Positions 46,501-57,713 of a DNA stretch of 64,000 bases are shown here, in pieces. Below the pieces are notes generated by a model. It was not told the DNA's origin and did not search any database. It saw only the letters and a list, made by a program, of their open reading frames with translations. This DNA comes from Setoptus koraiensis (lineage: Eukaryota > Arthropoda): contig CM106586.1 in assembly GCA_048013815.1 (NCBI GenBank), forward strand, positions 17,236,001 to 17,300,000, read 5' to 3'. The position numbers and the translations under genes were made by a program. The first letter of the stretch is position 1; each line of letters starts with the position of its first letter.

Positions 46501-49500
46501 TTGTTGGCAGAGCTAAAGGCCTTAATAAAAGTGACAAATCTATCAAGCTGGGCTGGATATTCTTCGTTTTTTTGGTTTAAACAAATTTAGATTCTATCTG
46601 ATGGCCGGGATAGAGTTTATTTGTTTAAATCTAGCCAGTTCTATTGGGAGTAGATCCGGAGAATTGTTCTTCGGCAGCATAATTTATGACGCGCGAATTC
46701 CTCACTGCTCCCAAATTTGGCGCTAAATCCACATAAAACTTGTGCACTATTCTGACATAATTGTCGATCTAGACGACTTGCTAAATCTTTTACATCAACA
46801 ACGATACCACAAACAAAAAGACACTACATCACTGATCTTATAATTCAAAAATTTCTCCTTCATAACATGTTATCTGAAAACAGGCGTTAATTTTCCGACT
46901 AGTCAAGATAATAATGATTCGGTTATTAACATTGGATCCAGTGTTTGCTCAAGCGAAATGTGCCAGCATGGCGAATGTTCGGCAAGTCCTCAAAGCAGCA
47001 GTAACAGTAGTTGCAATTGTCATGAAGGATGGACCGGAATTATCTGTGATGAAAAGGTGGCCTCAACAACGCCGGCGCAAGTGCAGATTCAGGAATCCAG
47101 AGAGGAGCTGAGGCGCAAAAATCAAGAGAAATGGGCTCAAGAGTGTGATAGCAACTGCGAGGAACACGGTGTTTGTATCAACGGCACTTGTTATTGTTTG
47201 TTTGGCTGGACGGGACCCTATTGCAAAACAAGTAAGTATAGACTTTTCTAGGGCAACTCGGCAGATCAACTGAAAATGGATCTCATAAAAACAATACAAG
47301 CGTTTAACTTCGTTTTCTTTATCCATACTCACCCACACAAACACGCAGAATCATGTCCGAACGATTGCTCCTACAATGGCCATTGTGTTGAAAAGGCATC
47401 AACGAGCAACACCGACAGCATCGGTTATTCGTTCGTGAAGAAACAACTCGAACTTAATCAACTTCCCGGCGATAGTACTGCACTCAAAAAGATATTCCTA
47501 GTTAAGAATGTCACTAAGTTAAACGATAAACTTGAATATAGGTACCAATATAATCCGAACGGTCAGCAGTGGCTCCAGTCAAAATCGGACGAGTTTAAAC
47601 ATCCGCAAAGAATATCTCAAAATCTCAAAGATCTAGCTAACAATCTCAATAGTCCGGTTGTATTAACTTTGTTTGACAATCGAAACAAATGGACTTGTTC
47701 GTGCCATCCTGGTTACTCTGGTGAAGATTGCTCTAAATTGAAAGAAACAGACTGCTCTGATGGCAAAGATAATGACTCAGATGGATTGGCGGATTGCTAT
47801 GATTCCGAATGTTGTGCTGCCGCTGTCTGCAAAGAGCACATGTCATGCTTACCTTCGCCGGATCCAGTTGAAATATTAAATTCCTCAAATAAAAATCAAT
47901 TGTGGCTACCAGATGGTGCAAGCAAGGGCACCTCGAGGAATTTCGATTTATCAAATGCAACAATACACGACAATCTGCTGGAAGCGAGACTCGATGGACC
48001 TCAAACCTATTCTTTCTACGAAAAGGTTAAATTTTTAATCAAAGAAAACTCTGTTCAGCAGTACGCCATAGAGAAATCGTTCGACAAAAAGTAAGAACCT
48101 TTTCAGAATGAAATTCTTTGATCCGTGTTCGGGTGAAGAACCCCAACATAATTGATGCTCTGTTTTCAGCTTAAACAAACACACCAATATATAATCTCTA
48201 TTACACGTCTTTACCCAATATCTAGGCATGTGGCTGTCATTCGAGGTCGAGTGGTGTGGCAAGGCGAAAGTGAACGAACCGAAAAAGTAGGAATGTCGTC
48301 TACCGGTGGCAAAGCATTGATTGCAGTTAGAGTGGGCGTTGAAGGTAGTCCAGACCTTGGATTCACTTTGACACGCCATGATGGTTGGTTCGATTTACTT
48401 GTCAACGGTGGAAACTATGTAACTCTTCATCTAATGAAAGATCCCTACATGTCAATGAGAAGAAATATATATATCAAAACAAATTCCATCAACGTTATTC
48501 CCCCGATCATCATGGTGATGCCAAAATCGCCCAACGACCATCAGAGTCTTAGTAGTATAACTGGTGATAGGTTTGTGTGGCCTTATGACGCTCATGGAGC
48601 CATCCTGAAATATAGCTCCGAACTTTATAGTTCTGTCAGAGAATTCACTTCAAACCATTGTTTTCCAGGATTCAATCTGCCGGAAATTCGACCAAGAATT
48701 ATTTATGAGGACAAAGGATTGAGTGAAGTTGACCACATGGCAAAAGATTTCAATTATATGGATGCTCAGAAGATTTCTACCTCTGAGGCTTTGATCAACA
48801 ATGATCTGAGGAATTGGCATTCAGGAATTTACAGAGAATCTCGCGAAATTGGCGACACCAAAATTAATTTAACATATCTGTCCTCTCAATCAGCTCCGTT
48901 TTTCAGACCAGTGATCAAGATCGATTTGTTTGGCTCTATCTCGAATTCAGATTTAAAACAGGCATTAGAGGCGTTGAGATCTGTTGTCATAAAAATTGTT
49001 ATAGAAGGTATCGTCATTGAAGAAAGACTTGACCCGAAGCCCGATCTCGCATATTTATTCGCCTGGAATAGAAGAAACATCTATAATCAAAAAGTTTACG
49101 GTCTAGCTATGGCATACATTAGTGTAGGCTATGAATATAAGATTTCTGAGACCATAAAAGGTTGTGAATTGCTGACAGACTCCGCCAAATCTTTTATCCA
49201 TTGGTCAACAATAACAAGTAAGCTGAGGGGTTTCGATATAGATTATGGTTCATCAATAGGACATAGGAATATCGGTGTGCAGCACCGATACAACATAAGA
49301 GATAACATACTTCAATTTAGCGATGGTGATTATATTCCTTTCGGAGAATTATATCCACCCATGGTTTCAGCATACTATCAACCTTCAGCAGCTAAAAACA
49401 ACTCGTCGTCTAGATTCTCCAGTCTTGCGTTGGGCCCAAACGCAACAATTTTCTCCATCGACTCTAACAGACTTATACAACTTGATTCATACGGACAAGA

Positions 49501-51190
49501 GATCTTAGCATTATCTTTGCCTAAATTCTACAGATCAAAAAGCGCGACCGTGCCGGAACACTATCATTTGGTATATAGTCATTATGACAATTCCATCTAT
49601 CTTTCCGCCAGCTTGAGAAGACTGATTTATAAAATACCATGCGACTCCCTCAAGACAAATCATCTATCCTTCGAGAATGAAGAAAGAATATTAGATACCT
49701 TTGAAAAGTTTGCAGGTGGAGGATTGATCGAATATCAGAATGAGGATTCTATATATTGGCAGAACTCGGTTGTACCGGCATCAAAAGTTTCGCTCGTAGG
49801 ACCTAAGAGCATGACTATCGCCTCGAATGGTGTAATATTCTTTGTTGATGGTTCACATATTTGCTCTATAGATTTAACAACAAGGGCAATCAACATAGAG
49901 ATAAAAGGTAGGATACGTCCCAGAAATGATAAATTGACGTCACACACTAGCGATCGTTGGCAACTTAATACAGACCAGTGGAAAGTTGAGGGACCAGGTG
50001 ATATCGAAAGATCAAGCATGCCCAAAGAGACGGGCCAATCCAAGATGAAATTTGATGTGGAGCTCTCCTTGCCGGATAATGTGGTGTGGAATTCATTCGA
50101 CAAATCGCTCTATTTCATCGACTTCAACTCGATATTTCGATTGACACAAAATCATCATGTCCAGGCACTGATCATTGGATCTCAACCCGATCAGAGTCGA
50201 GAGGACGATATCCATGTGCCGTCACTAAGATTGGGTTTAATTCAAGCTATCGCGGTGGATGAGCGAGGCAATCTCATGTTCGTATCAAACGATTTGAAGA
50301 ACCGAGAGGCAAAGAACAGTCTTATGAAAATAGGTTTAGACACTTTGAGTAAGACATCAGATGCAATTAACTACCAGGACTATAATAATTGGTTCAAATT
50401 AGTTGAATTGTCTAATTATCTTTCAAACACCAGATCTATGCAAGGAAACTCTTGGAAAAAATCCCTGATGAAATCCATTGAAACTAAGTTTTATTCATCT
50501 GATGATAACAAAGAGGAAAACATTGTGTTCAAAAATTTTGACACCGTAGCCTCACTGTTGATCGACAATGAAGGAATTATATACCTGGGAGATAAGTTCC
50601 AGAATATTTTGTATCGCATCCATCCATTCCTACCACCAACATATTCTCCTGATCAGTCCCAGAATACTCAAGAACCAGACTCTATAGCCTCATACAATAT
50701 TTACGTACCCAAAAAAGATGAATATTACGAGTTTGATATGCGTGAAGGCTATCATCTCTCAACTCGATCTGGCCAAACTTATCAAGTTTTGAATACATTC
50801 TACTACAAAACATTCGACATCCAGGTTCAGGCAACCAGTAGCCCAGACTATCAAGTAGGGTTGAGGCGATTGAAATCTGTGAAGACACATCCCTATCTAT
50901 TGAGTTTTGAGGGTAAATTATTACATTCTGCAACGGAAGTAGAATCTTATCAAGTGTCTACGATTCTAGCCAATCATCATTTGGCTGGTAACATCCTATT
51001 AGACGAACAAGGTTATATGGTTTCATTTGAAGAGCCTAAATTCAATCATTTGGCCTCATTTGATTACGACAATGATACTAAAATACTAGTCAGTAGATCA
51101 GAAAGGGGCCTACGAACCAATATGGTTGATGCCTTCGAATTGAAGTTTGACCTTTTCAACCATTTAGTCAGCATTACAAACCTCCGATGA
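25697..51190 (+). CDS. Ten: Teneurin, six exons, C-terminally short (2828 aa)
   Basis: Joined exons 25697-27654, 39344-41247, 41341-41910, 46884-47231, 47349-48090 and 48226-51190; all junctions are GT-AG and keep phase (2, 1, 1, 1, 2). Teneurins are type II cell-surface adhesion receptors of neurons and muscle attachment. Seen in order: low-complexity cytoplasmic region (1-1265), one membrane segment (about 1266-1285), a conserved juxtamembrane domain ending PGNWWFYAL, three EGF modules, the signature [20 protein letters not shown] followed by C, a carboxypeptidase-regulatory-like domain starting [10 protein letters not shown] (about 1841), an NHL propeller (about 2240-2645) and the first stretch after it. 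The protein then ends, without YD-repeat barrel, toxin-like domain or C-terminal peptide. Homology of exons 3-6 is firm; exon 1 is an inference from splice phase. Confidence 0.88.
28228..28251. repeat. (CAG)n microsatellite
   Basis: Seven to eight CAG units inside teneurin intron 1. A related TTGCTG/TTGTGG-CCG run lies at 28819-28902. Confidence 0.85.
38975..39032. repeat. 14 bp tandem repeat, CAGACTCTGTAGTG
   Basis: Four copies of a 14 bp unit end about 310 bp before teneurin exon 2. Only the last copy is diverged. Confidence 0.9.
39344..41247 (+). CDS. Ten: Teneurin exon 2: cytoplasmic region and membrane segment
   Basis: Encodes residues 653-1287: a long stretch rich in Gln, Asn, His and Ser (Gln run at about 40090) ending in a single hydrophobic segment, [20 protein letters not shown], flanked by Arg on the inside and Lys-Tyr on the outside. 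This is the type II membrane anchor. The donor is TACG|GTGAGT. An in-frame ATG at 39333 lies just before the acceptor, so a transcript starting here is possible. Teneurin cytoplasmic parts are usually a few hundred residues, so this one is very long. Confidence 0.85.
41341..41910 (+). CDS. Ten: Teneurin exon 3: juxtamembrane extracellular domain
   Basis: Acceptor TTCCAACAG, donor AATG|GTAAGT. It reads through [20 protein letters not shown] and ends with [20 protein letters not shown]. The same place in other teneurins has a domain ending in a comparable PGxWxxxLxNDxG pattern; that match rests on memory of the family, not on a search. Two Asn-linked glycosylation sites are possible (NAT, NSS). 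Confidence 0.88.
43479..43511. repeat. (TA)n microsatellite
   Basis: About 16 TA units within teneurin intron 3. Confidence 0.95.
45944..46168 (+). CDS. Small open frame inside teneurin intron 3 (74 aa), uncertain
   Basis: It starts with ATG in a good context (AAATGACC), has a polar basic first half ([20 protein letters not shown]) and a hydrophobic second half ([20 protein letters not shown]), and is followed directly by AATAAA (about 46177). That arrangement would suit a small single-pass membrane or mitochondrial protein. I do not recognise it. Neither splice sites nor paralogues are visible, and a frame of this length can occur by chance. Confidence 0.3.
   Translation: MTEAQLQQQRMRRQIERDDWRFGAYSLLQRNRDIPERGSPVTAYLSSAACLVSFWVQACIGGRSILSKLENFPL
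46884..47231 (+). CDS. Ten: Teneurin exon 4: EGF modules 1 and 2
   Basis: Acceptor GAAAACAG, donor ACAA|GTAAGT. It encodes residues 1478-1593 with two EGF modules of six cysteines each: [11 protein letters not shown] ... [12 protein letters not shown] and [18 protein letters not shown], then LFGWTGPYC. They are separated by a charged, probably helical linker. No module has an odd cysteine, whereas other teneurins use unpaired cysteines in two EGF modules for covalent dimerisation. Confidence 0.92.
47349..48090 (+). CDS. Ten: Teneurin exon 5: expanded EGF module 3 and Cys-rich signature
   Basis: Acceptor CACACGCAG, donor AAAAA|GTAAGA. EGF module 3 begins [11 protein letters not shown] and resumes 103 residues later with [12 protein letters not shown], so about 95 residues are inserted between its third and fourth cysteines (47387-47695), coded without a frame break. 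Then come [20 protein letters not shown] and a further C, and [10 protein letters not shown]. This segment is the most diagnostic teneurin signature in the window. Confidence 0.93.
48226..51190 (+). CDS. Ten: Teneurin exon 6: regulatory-like domain, NHL propeller, end
   Basis: Acceptor ATATCTAG, which restores the phase left by exon 5 and begins [18 protein letters not shown]. 988 codons run without a stop. [20 protein letters not shown] fits the carboxypeptidase-regulatory-like domain. NHL-type blades include [40 protein letters not shown] and [20 protein letters not shown]. After the propeller, [20 protein letters not shown] resembles the entry to the YD region of teneurins. About 160 residues later the frame ends at TGA. 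Polyadenylation signals follow at 51394-51404, so the short end looks genuine rather than a lost exon. Confidence 0.88.
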
Positions 51191-51393
51191 TCAAATGTCT
51201 TCTAATGAAGAAATCTATCCAGGACAAAGATGTGTAATCCAAATTTGTGATAAACAAAATGTTGTTCCATTGAATCCTAAGGTAACAACGCTAAACTGAT
51301 AATGAAAATATTCTTCATTTTTGTATCGTCCTCATATTTATCTGAAAAAGTAATCAGCCGTGAGCGTCCCTCGTAAGTTCGATGTTGTGCCAA

Positions 51394-51404
51394 AATAAAA
51401 TAAA
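51394..51404 (+). other. Polyadenylation signals after teneurin
   Basis: Two overlapping AATAAA hexamers, 204 bp after the stop codon. A strong donor-like GTAAGT lies just before them at 51373, so alternative 3' splicing cannot be ruled out. Confidence 0.55.
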
Positions 51405-51733
51405 TAATAATTTAATTCCCTACCAATTGATGACGGTTTGTTCATTCCTCAATCTAACACTTGATCGTCTGATGTACATATTTATTTGTTCAAGATAGTC
51501 TCATGAACATTGGTCTATTATCTTATGAATAATTCATCTATGAGCGTTGCTGATTTGACATGTCAATTTGTTGAAACTTCTAAAAAGCCATCTAACAACT
51601 TTGAGAGTTATCTACACTTGCTTGGGTCCGGAGATTAATCTACAGCTCCATTCTTATCTTGATTATTATCTGTATCTAGCTTTTAGAGCTAGATTCATTG
51701 CGATCAAAACAAGAAGTGAGTACTGCTACACAG

Positions 51734-51979
51734 TTAATTGGCATTCAAGCCAGCAACGGACAATGGACTGGCCACAAAAACAAATGTTCATTTCCTAAAA
51801 AAGACGGACCCATATATTCTCACTATCACATTTTTGACTATGACATACATGCAGATAGGAATGAAAGTAGCTGCATTTGTCAAACTATAAATACAGTAGA
51901 ATGTTCGGTTTCAGTTTATTCTTTTTTACGTGACTTGGGTTATGTGCAGACTCACTTTACAGTTAGGTGTTCTCGATAG
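51734..51979 (+). CDS. Possible orphan 3' exon, Cys-containing (82 codons)
   Basis: After CTACACAG the frame reads LIGIQASNGQWTGHKNKCSF, then SSCICQTINTVECSVSVYSF and ends FTVRCSR before a stop; it has five cysteines. A second open stretch, 51195-51277 (MSSNEEIYPGQRCVIQICDK and on), ends at CCTAAG|GTAACA and could splice to it in phase 0. They could be alternative 3' exons of teneurin, a small separate gene, or chance. The acceptor has a poor pyrimidine tract. Confidence 0.25.
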   Translation, partial: LIGIQASNGQWTGHKNKCSFPKKDGPIYSHYHIFDYDIHADRNESSCICQTINTVECSVSVYSFLRDLGYVQTHFTVRCSR

Positions 51980-52397
51980 ATCAATCAATGAGCTACAAAA
52001 AAATGAGAAATTAATTGATTGATAACAATCCTTGCTAGTGTTCAAAGCCGACAATCTCACAAGCTACTTTCTAAATATACCCAGATATTCTTTATTTCTA
52101 TCTGGATAGCCGTATTCCAAATCTTTGTTTGTGTACTACGGAACTACGTAGTCTATTCTTGGTAAACTGTGACAAAATTCCGTCTATTTTTATGGCTCTC
52201 TTTTTAAGATCGTGGCTATAAAATGCTGTATATTAATGTGATCAGTCAGGAATCCATTGTTAGTCGGATCAAGTTGATATCTGATCAAATCATCATGTAT
52301 CAACTTGAAACATTGATCTGATGTATCAGACTTAAAGACTGTGATTTTAAAGAAATTAAGATAAAAGAATAATCGAGTGAAACTCATTTATCAAACG

Positions 52398-54808
52398 ATG
52401 AAGCGCGCCAGAGTTTCATCCGGCACCGTGGCGAAATGTCTGATAATTGTCGATTGTTTGCTGCTGTGGTCAATCAATACGTCAGCGAGTCACGAAATAA
52501 GTTCGAAAGACTGGCAAATCATCGAGGAGGCCCGAAAATCGGTTATTAATACCAATACAATAATTCATGAAGCTGACGACGATTGCTATGATAGACTAAG
52601 ATTGCCAAATCACGTCATACCCATGCATTATAACGTGGCTATTGAGCCAGAAATAAGAGACTTCACATTTAACAGTGCAATAACTATAGATGTTGAGGTC
52701 GATCTAGAAAAAAACGGGGACGGAGAGACACATTCGAACAACAAAATTGTGTTGCATTCGCTGGGATTGGATATCTTGCACGCTTTCTATGCCACCGACA
52801 ATGTTGAGATACTAGAGGTGGAAAAAGTCTGTCAGAGTCCAAAGTTTCAAGTAGTTCGGCTAGATTTACGATCGAATCTACCCAATGGGAAGGGAAGACT
52901 GAGCATCAAATACAGGGGCGAAATTCGCGATGACATGACGGGATTCTACAGAAGCAAATATACAAGTGTCAATGGCGAGACGAGATATTATGCAACAACA
53001 GATTTCGAGCCTACTAATGCCCGCAGAGCATTGCCTTGTTTCGATGAGCCAGCTTTCAAGGCCACTTTTGATGTGGTTTTGATAGTACCAAGCGACCGTC
53101 TTGCCCTGTCGAAGATGCATGTCAAATCAGAGCATTATCTTGGCGACAAGAAGGCTGTTTCGTTTGCAACGACACCCAAGATGTCAACGCAAAGCAATGG
53201 AGTTCATTAGTGGTAAACCAATCAAAGAGATGATGCAATCATGGACAAATCAAGCGGGCTATCCCTTCTTGGATGTATCGATTCCGGAGAAAATCTCAGA
53301 TGAAAATAAGCTCGCCATCAGTTTGGATATAGTTCAAAATAAATTCACAGATGGTCTCATGGAACCTGCTCATAAATGGAAAAATTATCTATTCGGAACT
53401 AATAAAGTTGAATCCGAATGGATTGTGCCTATTACACTCATTACGAGCTACGGAAAATCACATTCAACACAGAAGGGTGTTTTATCAGAGAAAAAATCCA
53501 AAATTCATGTTGATCAGCCAGGAGAATGGATAAAATTGAACGCGAATTTCAAAGGTTTCTATTCTGTTAACTATTCGAAAAAATTGAGAGAGGCTCTTTA
53601 TCCAGCCATAGAGTCTAAGCAGTTATCTGCAATGGATAGATACAATCTACTTGCCGATGCTCATGTTTTAACTTTGGCAGGTAAATTGTCAGCGAGAGAG
53701 TTGTTGCAAATGACCCGCTTTTATAAAGGAGAAGACAATGGTTCGGTGGCAACGAAGTTGATTGATGTCTATCTAAATATGCTAGGCTTTGTTAAGTCAA
53801 CAAATTCCCGAATAGAATTCAAAGAGTTTGGCAGACAACTTTTCGAAAGTATCTATTATCGGTTTGGTTGGGATGTAAAACCCGGTGAAGCTTATACAAC
53901 AACCATATCAAGGCCACTCATACTTAAGACTTGCCTTATTATTGAATACGAGTCAGCAATAGAGAAGAGTCTCGAGAATTTGAACTCATTCTTCACGACG
54001 AACGATTAGTCGATCCAACCATCAGGGGGGCTATCTATTATGCTGTGACACGATTTGGCGCCGACGATCAATTCGACACCTTATTTGAACTGTACAAAAA
54101 GACAGATTTAAACGGGGCACAACAATCATTGGTGCTAGCCCTATGTCAAGTCGAAGAAAGATCAAGAGCTAATAAAGTGATACAATGGATACTGGATAGT
54201 AGTGATATTCGCGACAGTGATAGGCATTGGTACCTAAGATATATGGCTGCATCAGATGTGGGTCGAAAAATACTGTGGGACATAATGGATAATAAGTTCA
54301 CTGAATTGTCTGATCGATTTGGCATGAATATCTTCATAAGAATAATCAAGGTAGGTTGCAAGGGGCGAAATTAACGAGCTAGCCACAACTCTCACTCGTC
54401 TGGGAAACAACTCATCTGAGTCTAGATGACTGTCGCGATTATTGTGCTTGTTGCAGCACATATTACCCTTGATCTAACTATTTCTGCTCTTATACTTATT
54501 TTCGTTATTGACAGGACGTTGGATCATCACTTATAAAGTCGTATTCAGAAAAAGAAGCGACTAAAAAGGTATATGATTTCTTCATGGGTCATTATTCTCG
54601 GCTCAAATTTTACACAGGACTTAGATCTTCCATGATTTCAGATTTCAAAGTGCATGCCACGCAAGAAATTCTTATCTCAAAATCTATTGAACAATTCTTA
54701 CATGGGGATACGGATGAACCAAATGATTCAAAAGGAGGAATCAATGAATTGGAAGAACATCAGCAAGGAGAATCTATTGAACAACTCCCACGAGAAGAGA
54801 TAATGTGA
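52398..54808 (+). pseudogene. M1 (gluzincin) aminopeptidase pseudogene, catalytic core deleted
   Basis: M1 aminopeptidases cleave N-terminal residues at the cell surface using a GAMEN exopeptidase motif and an HExxH zinc site. The first part (52398 to about 53195) has a membrane anchor or signal sequence (CLIIVDCLLLWSI) and the N-terminal domain: RLPNHVIPMHYNV, TGFYRSKY, then ATTDFEPTNARRALPCFDEP and TTPKMST. There the frame shifts and the sequence jumps straight to MMQSWTNQAGYP, which follows the catalytic domain in the family. GAMEN, HExxH and the second Glu are all absent, a loss of very roughly 200-250 residues. A second frame break lies at about 53968. The C-terminal part then runs IRGAIYYAVTRFGADDQFDT and on, with an intact phase-0 intron (54351-54514). 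AATAAA occurs near 54942. An inactive expressed relic is possible but unlikely. Confidence 0.85.
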
Positions 54809-55445
54809 AGACAAATGCGGAAGTCGGATTCAAAGTTGACGGACACGTTAATGATATCAAAACCGAACCAGCCTCTGGCGTCTAGATGACGATTGGAATG
54901 ACATAGATGCTATCGTCAGGCTAAGAGAGAATTTGAATAAAACAAAAAAAATCGATAATTTCATCAGGTAGTTGTCGATGCTGAGTTTATCTAACTTGAT
55001 TTCCGATTACTTTATTGATACTTTGAAATGGACTAGACGGGATTTTTTTTTCGTTATTTTCTTTCTGCCCTGGAAATGGACCTTCAGGTTTCCAAATTAA
55101 AACCACAGGTTCCCGAGTGAGCGAAAAAAGTAATGATTGGGGGAGTTGGGTAAGTCACCTTCCCTCCCCGTTACAGACCCGAAAGGCTGAGTAGAGTATT
55201 ACAGATGGTCATCGAAATGGTTATCTCGGTTATATCGGAAACCTGATATTGTAGAAGTGCATAAATATCTGGTTCCTAAGATAACCTAGGTTCCGCGTTG
55301 GAATTGTTTCTCCAAACCCGTCGACGGATTGCTGTCGCTGGGGTATTTTTTTGGTTGGTTGATTTTCAGCGCTCAATCTCAAAGGGTATCTTTTGAGTTA
55401 GGGATGATGGATGAACTATTAGCACTGCTAAAGATTGAAACTTTG
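54809..55445. other. Intergenic
   Basis: Non-coding space between the aminopeptidase pseudogene and the converging receptor gene. Nothing further is seen. Confidence 0.5.
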
Positions 55446-57713
55446 TTATTTATATTGTAACAACAATACTATTCCCGAACCAATCCATCCAATCAGCTAT
55501 GGAATAAAGGTTGCGTTGACGTGAATATCGAAGAATACAAATTCGAGATCTCAAAGGAGATTTAACTTGCGACTTTTCCTCTTTCATGGTATACTTACCA
55601 CTGGTATATTTCCAAAAGTCAGGGGGCTTGTGACGAAGATAAAAAGCGCCACATTTCGGATATCATTTAGATCCTCTTCGATCGACAACAATCGTTGGAG
55701 ATCCCAGCTAGTCATGAGAGAATTATAGGTTATGAGATTCTGTATGCCATGATAGATGGCCCCAAACTGGAAACATGATCAGATAGATGTGAAATAGAGA
55801 TGAAATACCTGATGTTAGTTATGGTCAGTAGGCAACAAGAGGCATCGGGAAATAAGAGGAGTAAGCAGACGTCCTCAAACCCTTCAGTTTGCTCATATAT
55901 CACCATAGCCTGACCTACAGGTTGCCTCTCGAAACATGTTCCATTATCATGGAGGGAAGTTGTAGGCTGACTCGAGATGAAACCAGAGAAAACGAGATAG
56001 CGTGTAACATATTAGGCTATATGGGTGAGATGACCAACGGTAATAAATTTGCGCTCATCGCTGGGTTACAAAAGATAGGGTCACAGTTAAAGGCAAACAA
56101 ATGACTCATATCATGATGATTACCTTAGAATGGACGAGAGCGGGATAATAACTGAGGACGCAGATGGGGGCCAGATATACTTGCAACAGAAGACAAAGTA
56201 TTCCGACTTCTACAACTCTCAGGTCCGGATTCGCAATTGTAGACAGAGTTAATATAACACATGGCGTCTTGAAAAGAAATTCCAAGTTCATGTCAAGTGT
56301 AAAACGTCGCTTTAGATAATCAAAGTCTGAGCGAAGCTCCATAATCATTCTGATGAGTCTATCTATTTCTTCGGATGGGCCACTCCATGTCAAATTTGTC
56401 TCTTGTTCGTTGATAGTTGAACTAACTAATAGACTTGGTTGGTGCTGGACAGCGGGCCCTTGTTTGCTGATATCATTGTCTCGGGCAGTTTGAAATATTC
56501 TGTTCGTGTTTCTCTTTCTTAAGTACGTTATGCGGTCGCTCAAAATGCGGTTGGACCGATACCGTTCAATTAGCTGCGAGAGGAAATCGAGCGTATGCAT
56601 AGCTTTGCTGTAGCAGACTCCACAGTGGAGATTAGAGAGTGCAAACTCAACAAAATGACACACCAAGATTGCAACCCCGAAACACAAAGACAAATACGGG
56701 CCAAGACCTTGCTTGACGAATAATAACATTGAATCGTCACAATAATGAAACTCAATCATAAAAGATATTACTGCAGCTGGTATGGCGATCCCTACTATAC
56801 ACACGAATGTTCCTAGATAACCCCAGGTCCCGGCCTTCACCGTCGCCAAATTCATTATATGGGGTGATCCGTTTACAAGAAGTTGTTTTGGGAATTTCAA
56901 CTGATAATTGATTTCTCGAAATTCATAGTCGTAATCGAACAAATATTCCTTGCAATCCGTTTGTGCCGCAACTTTGGGGACCATATAAGACAATCCACGA
57001 TAGCGGACATCAAAACGTCCACGTTCATTATGATTTGCACTGAGTAATCGATCTGGATACTCTGCATTTGACGATGAGGCAGCCGGACACTGGAGCTCGC
57101 ATTGCTGAGCCTTGCGGCCGATTCTCTCACGATGAACCTTATCTTTGCATTGAACTCTATCCGTGAGCCCAAAGATATAGAGCCAACCTCTGGCAGTTAA
57201 TGACAGATTGTGCAAGTATGTCAGGCTCAGATCGTTGTGATCGCGCCCGGTTTCTATTCCCATGTCTGCGACGATGTTCACTATGCGAAATAGGTACAAT
57301 TCTGTATAAAGTATGGCACCAACTTTGTGCATTGTCCTAGAGAAGCTATCAACATAAGGAGTGAAACATTCGTCCAACAAATGCTTATCTCTAAGTGTAG
57401 CGATGAGACTATCGCTTCCAAAAGCGTACACCATCATTTCTGCTATGACCAAAAGTCCAAAAAGTAAGTCGACCACTACCCATATAAGATATCTCGGTTT
57501 TCGGTGTCTGTTCTTCAGAAAAATGGCCACGCGAGCCCGTATTCCACCGAGCAGTGTTCTTTCCTCTGGCCCCAGCTCGTGACAAATATCCGACTGGTTT
57601 ACATGTGCTGCTCTTTCTTCTTCATCGTCGGGCAGCACAAGATTTGCTGAACCGTGCATGTAAATGATAATTAAAGTTGTAATCCGAAATATATTGAACT
57701 TGATCGAATCCAT
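55446..57713 (-). CDS. Gustatory-receptor-like 7TM chemoreceptor, three exons (602 aa)
   Basis: Exons on the minus strand: 57713-56124, 55766-55599 and 55496-55446; introns of 357 and 102 bp, both GT-AG and phase 0. Exon 1 starts MDSIKFNIF and holds hydrophobic spans such as LIWVVVDLLFGLLVIAEMMV, YLGTFVCIVGIAIPAAVISF, LSLCFGVAILVCHFVEFAL and VGILCLLLQVYLAPICVLS. Exon 2 reads FGAIYHGIQN ... DIRNVALFIF, then PLTFGNIPV. Exon 3 is only LIGWIGSGIVLLLQYK. A charged loop before the last spans, the RN-x3-LF / PL-x-FG region and a final span coded by a tiny exon after phase-0 introns fit the insect-type gustatory receptor (7tm_7) family, which forms ligand-gated channels in taste cells. The usual TY-x5-Q end is only partly kept (Q near the C-terminus). 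The ligand cannot be guessed. Confidence 0.7.

Larger units (their letters stand above)
41911..46883 (+). other. Teneurin intron 3, 5.0 kb
   Basis: GTAAGT to AAAACAG. Contains a (TA)n tract at 43479-43511 and one small open frame at 45944-46168, listed separately. No other gene is supported. Confidence 0.6.

Noticed and set aside
55889-56104. 71-codon plus-strand frame between the receptor exons
   Set aside because: It lies opposite the receptor intron, shows no splice or promoter context and no recognisable motif.
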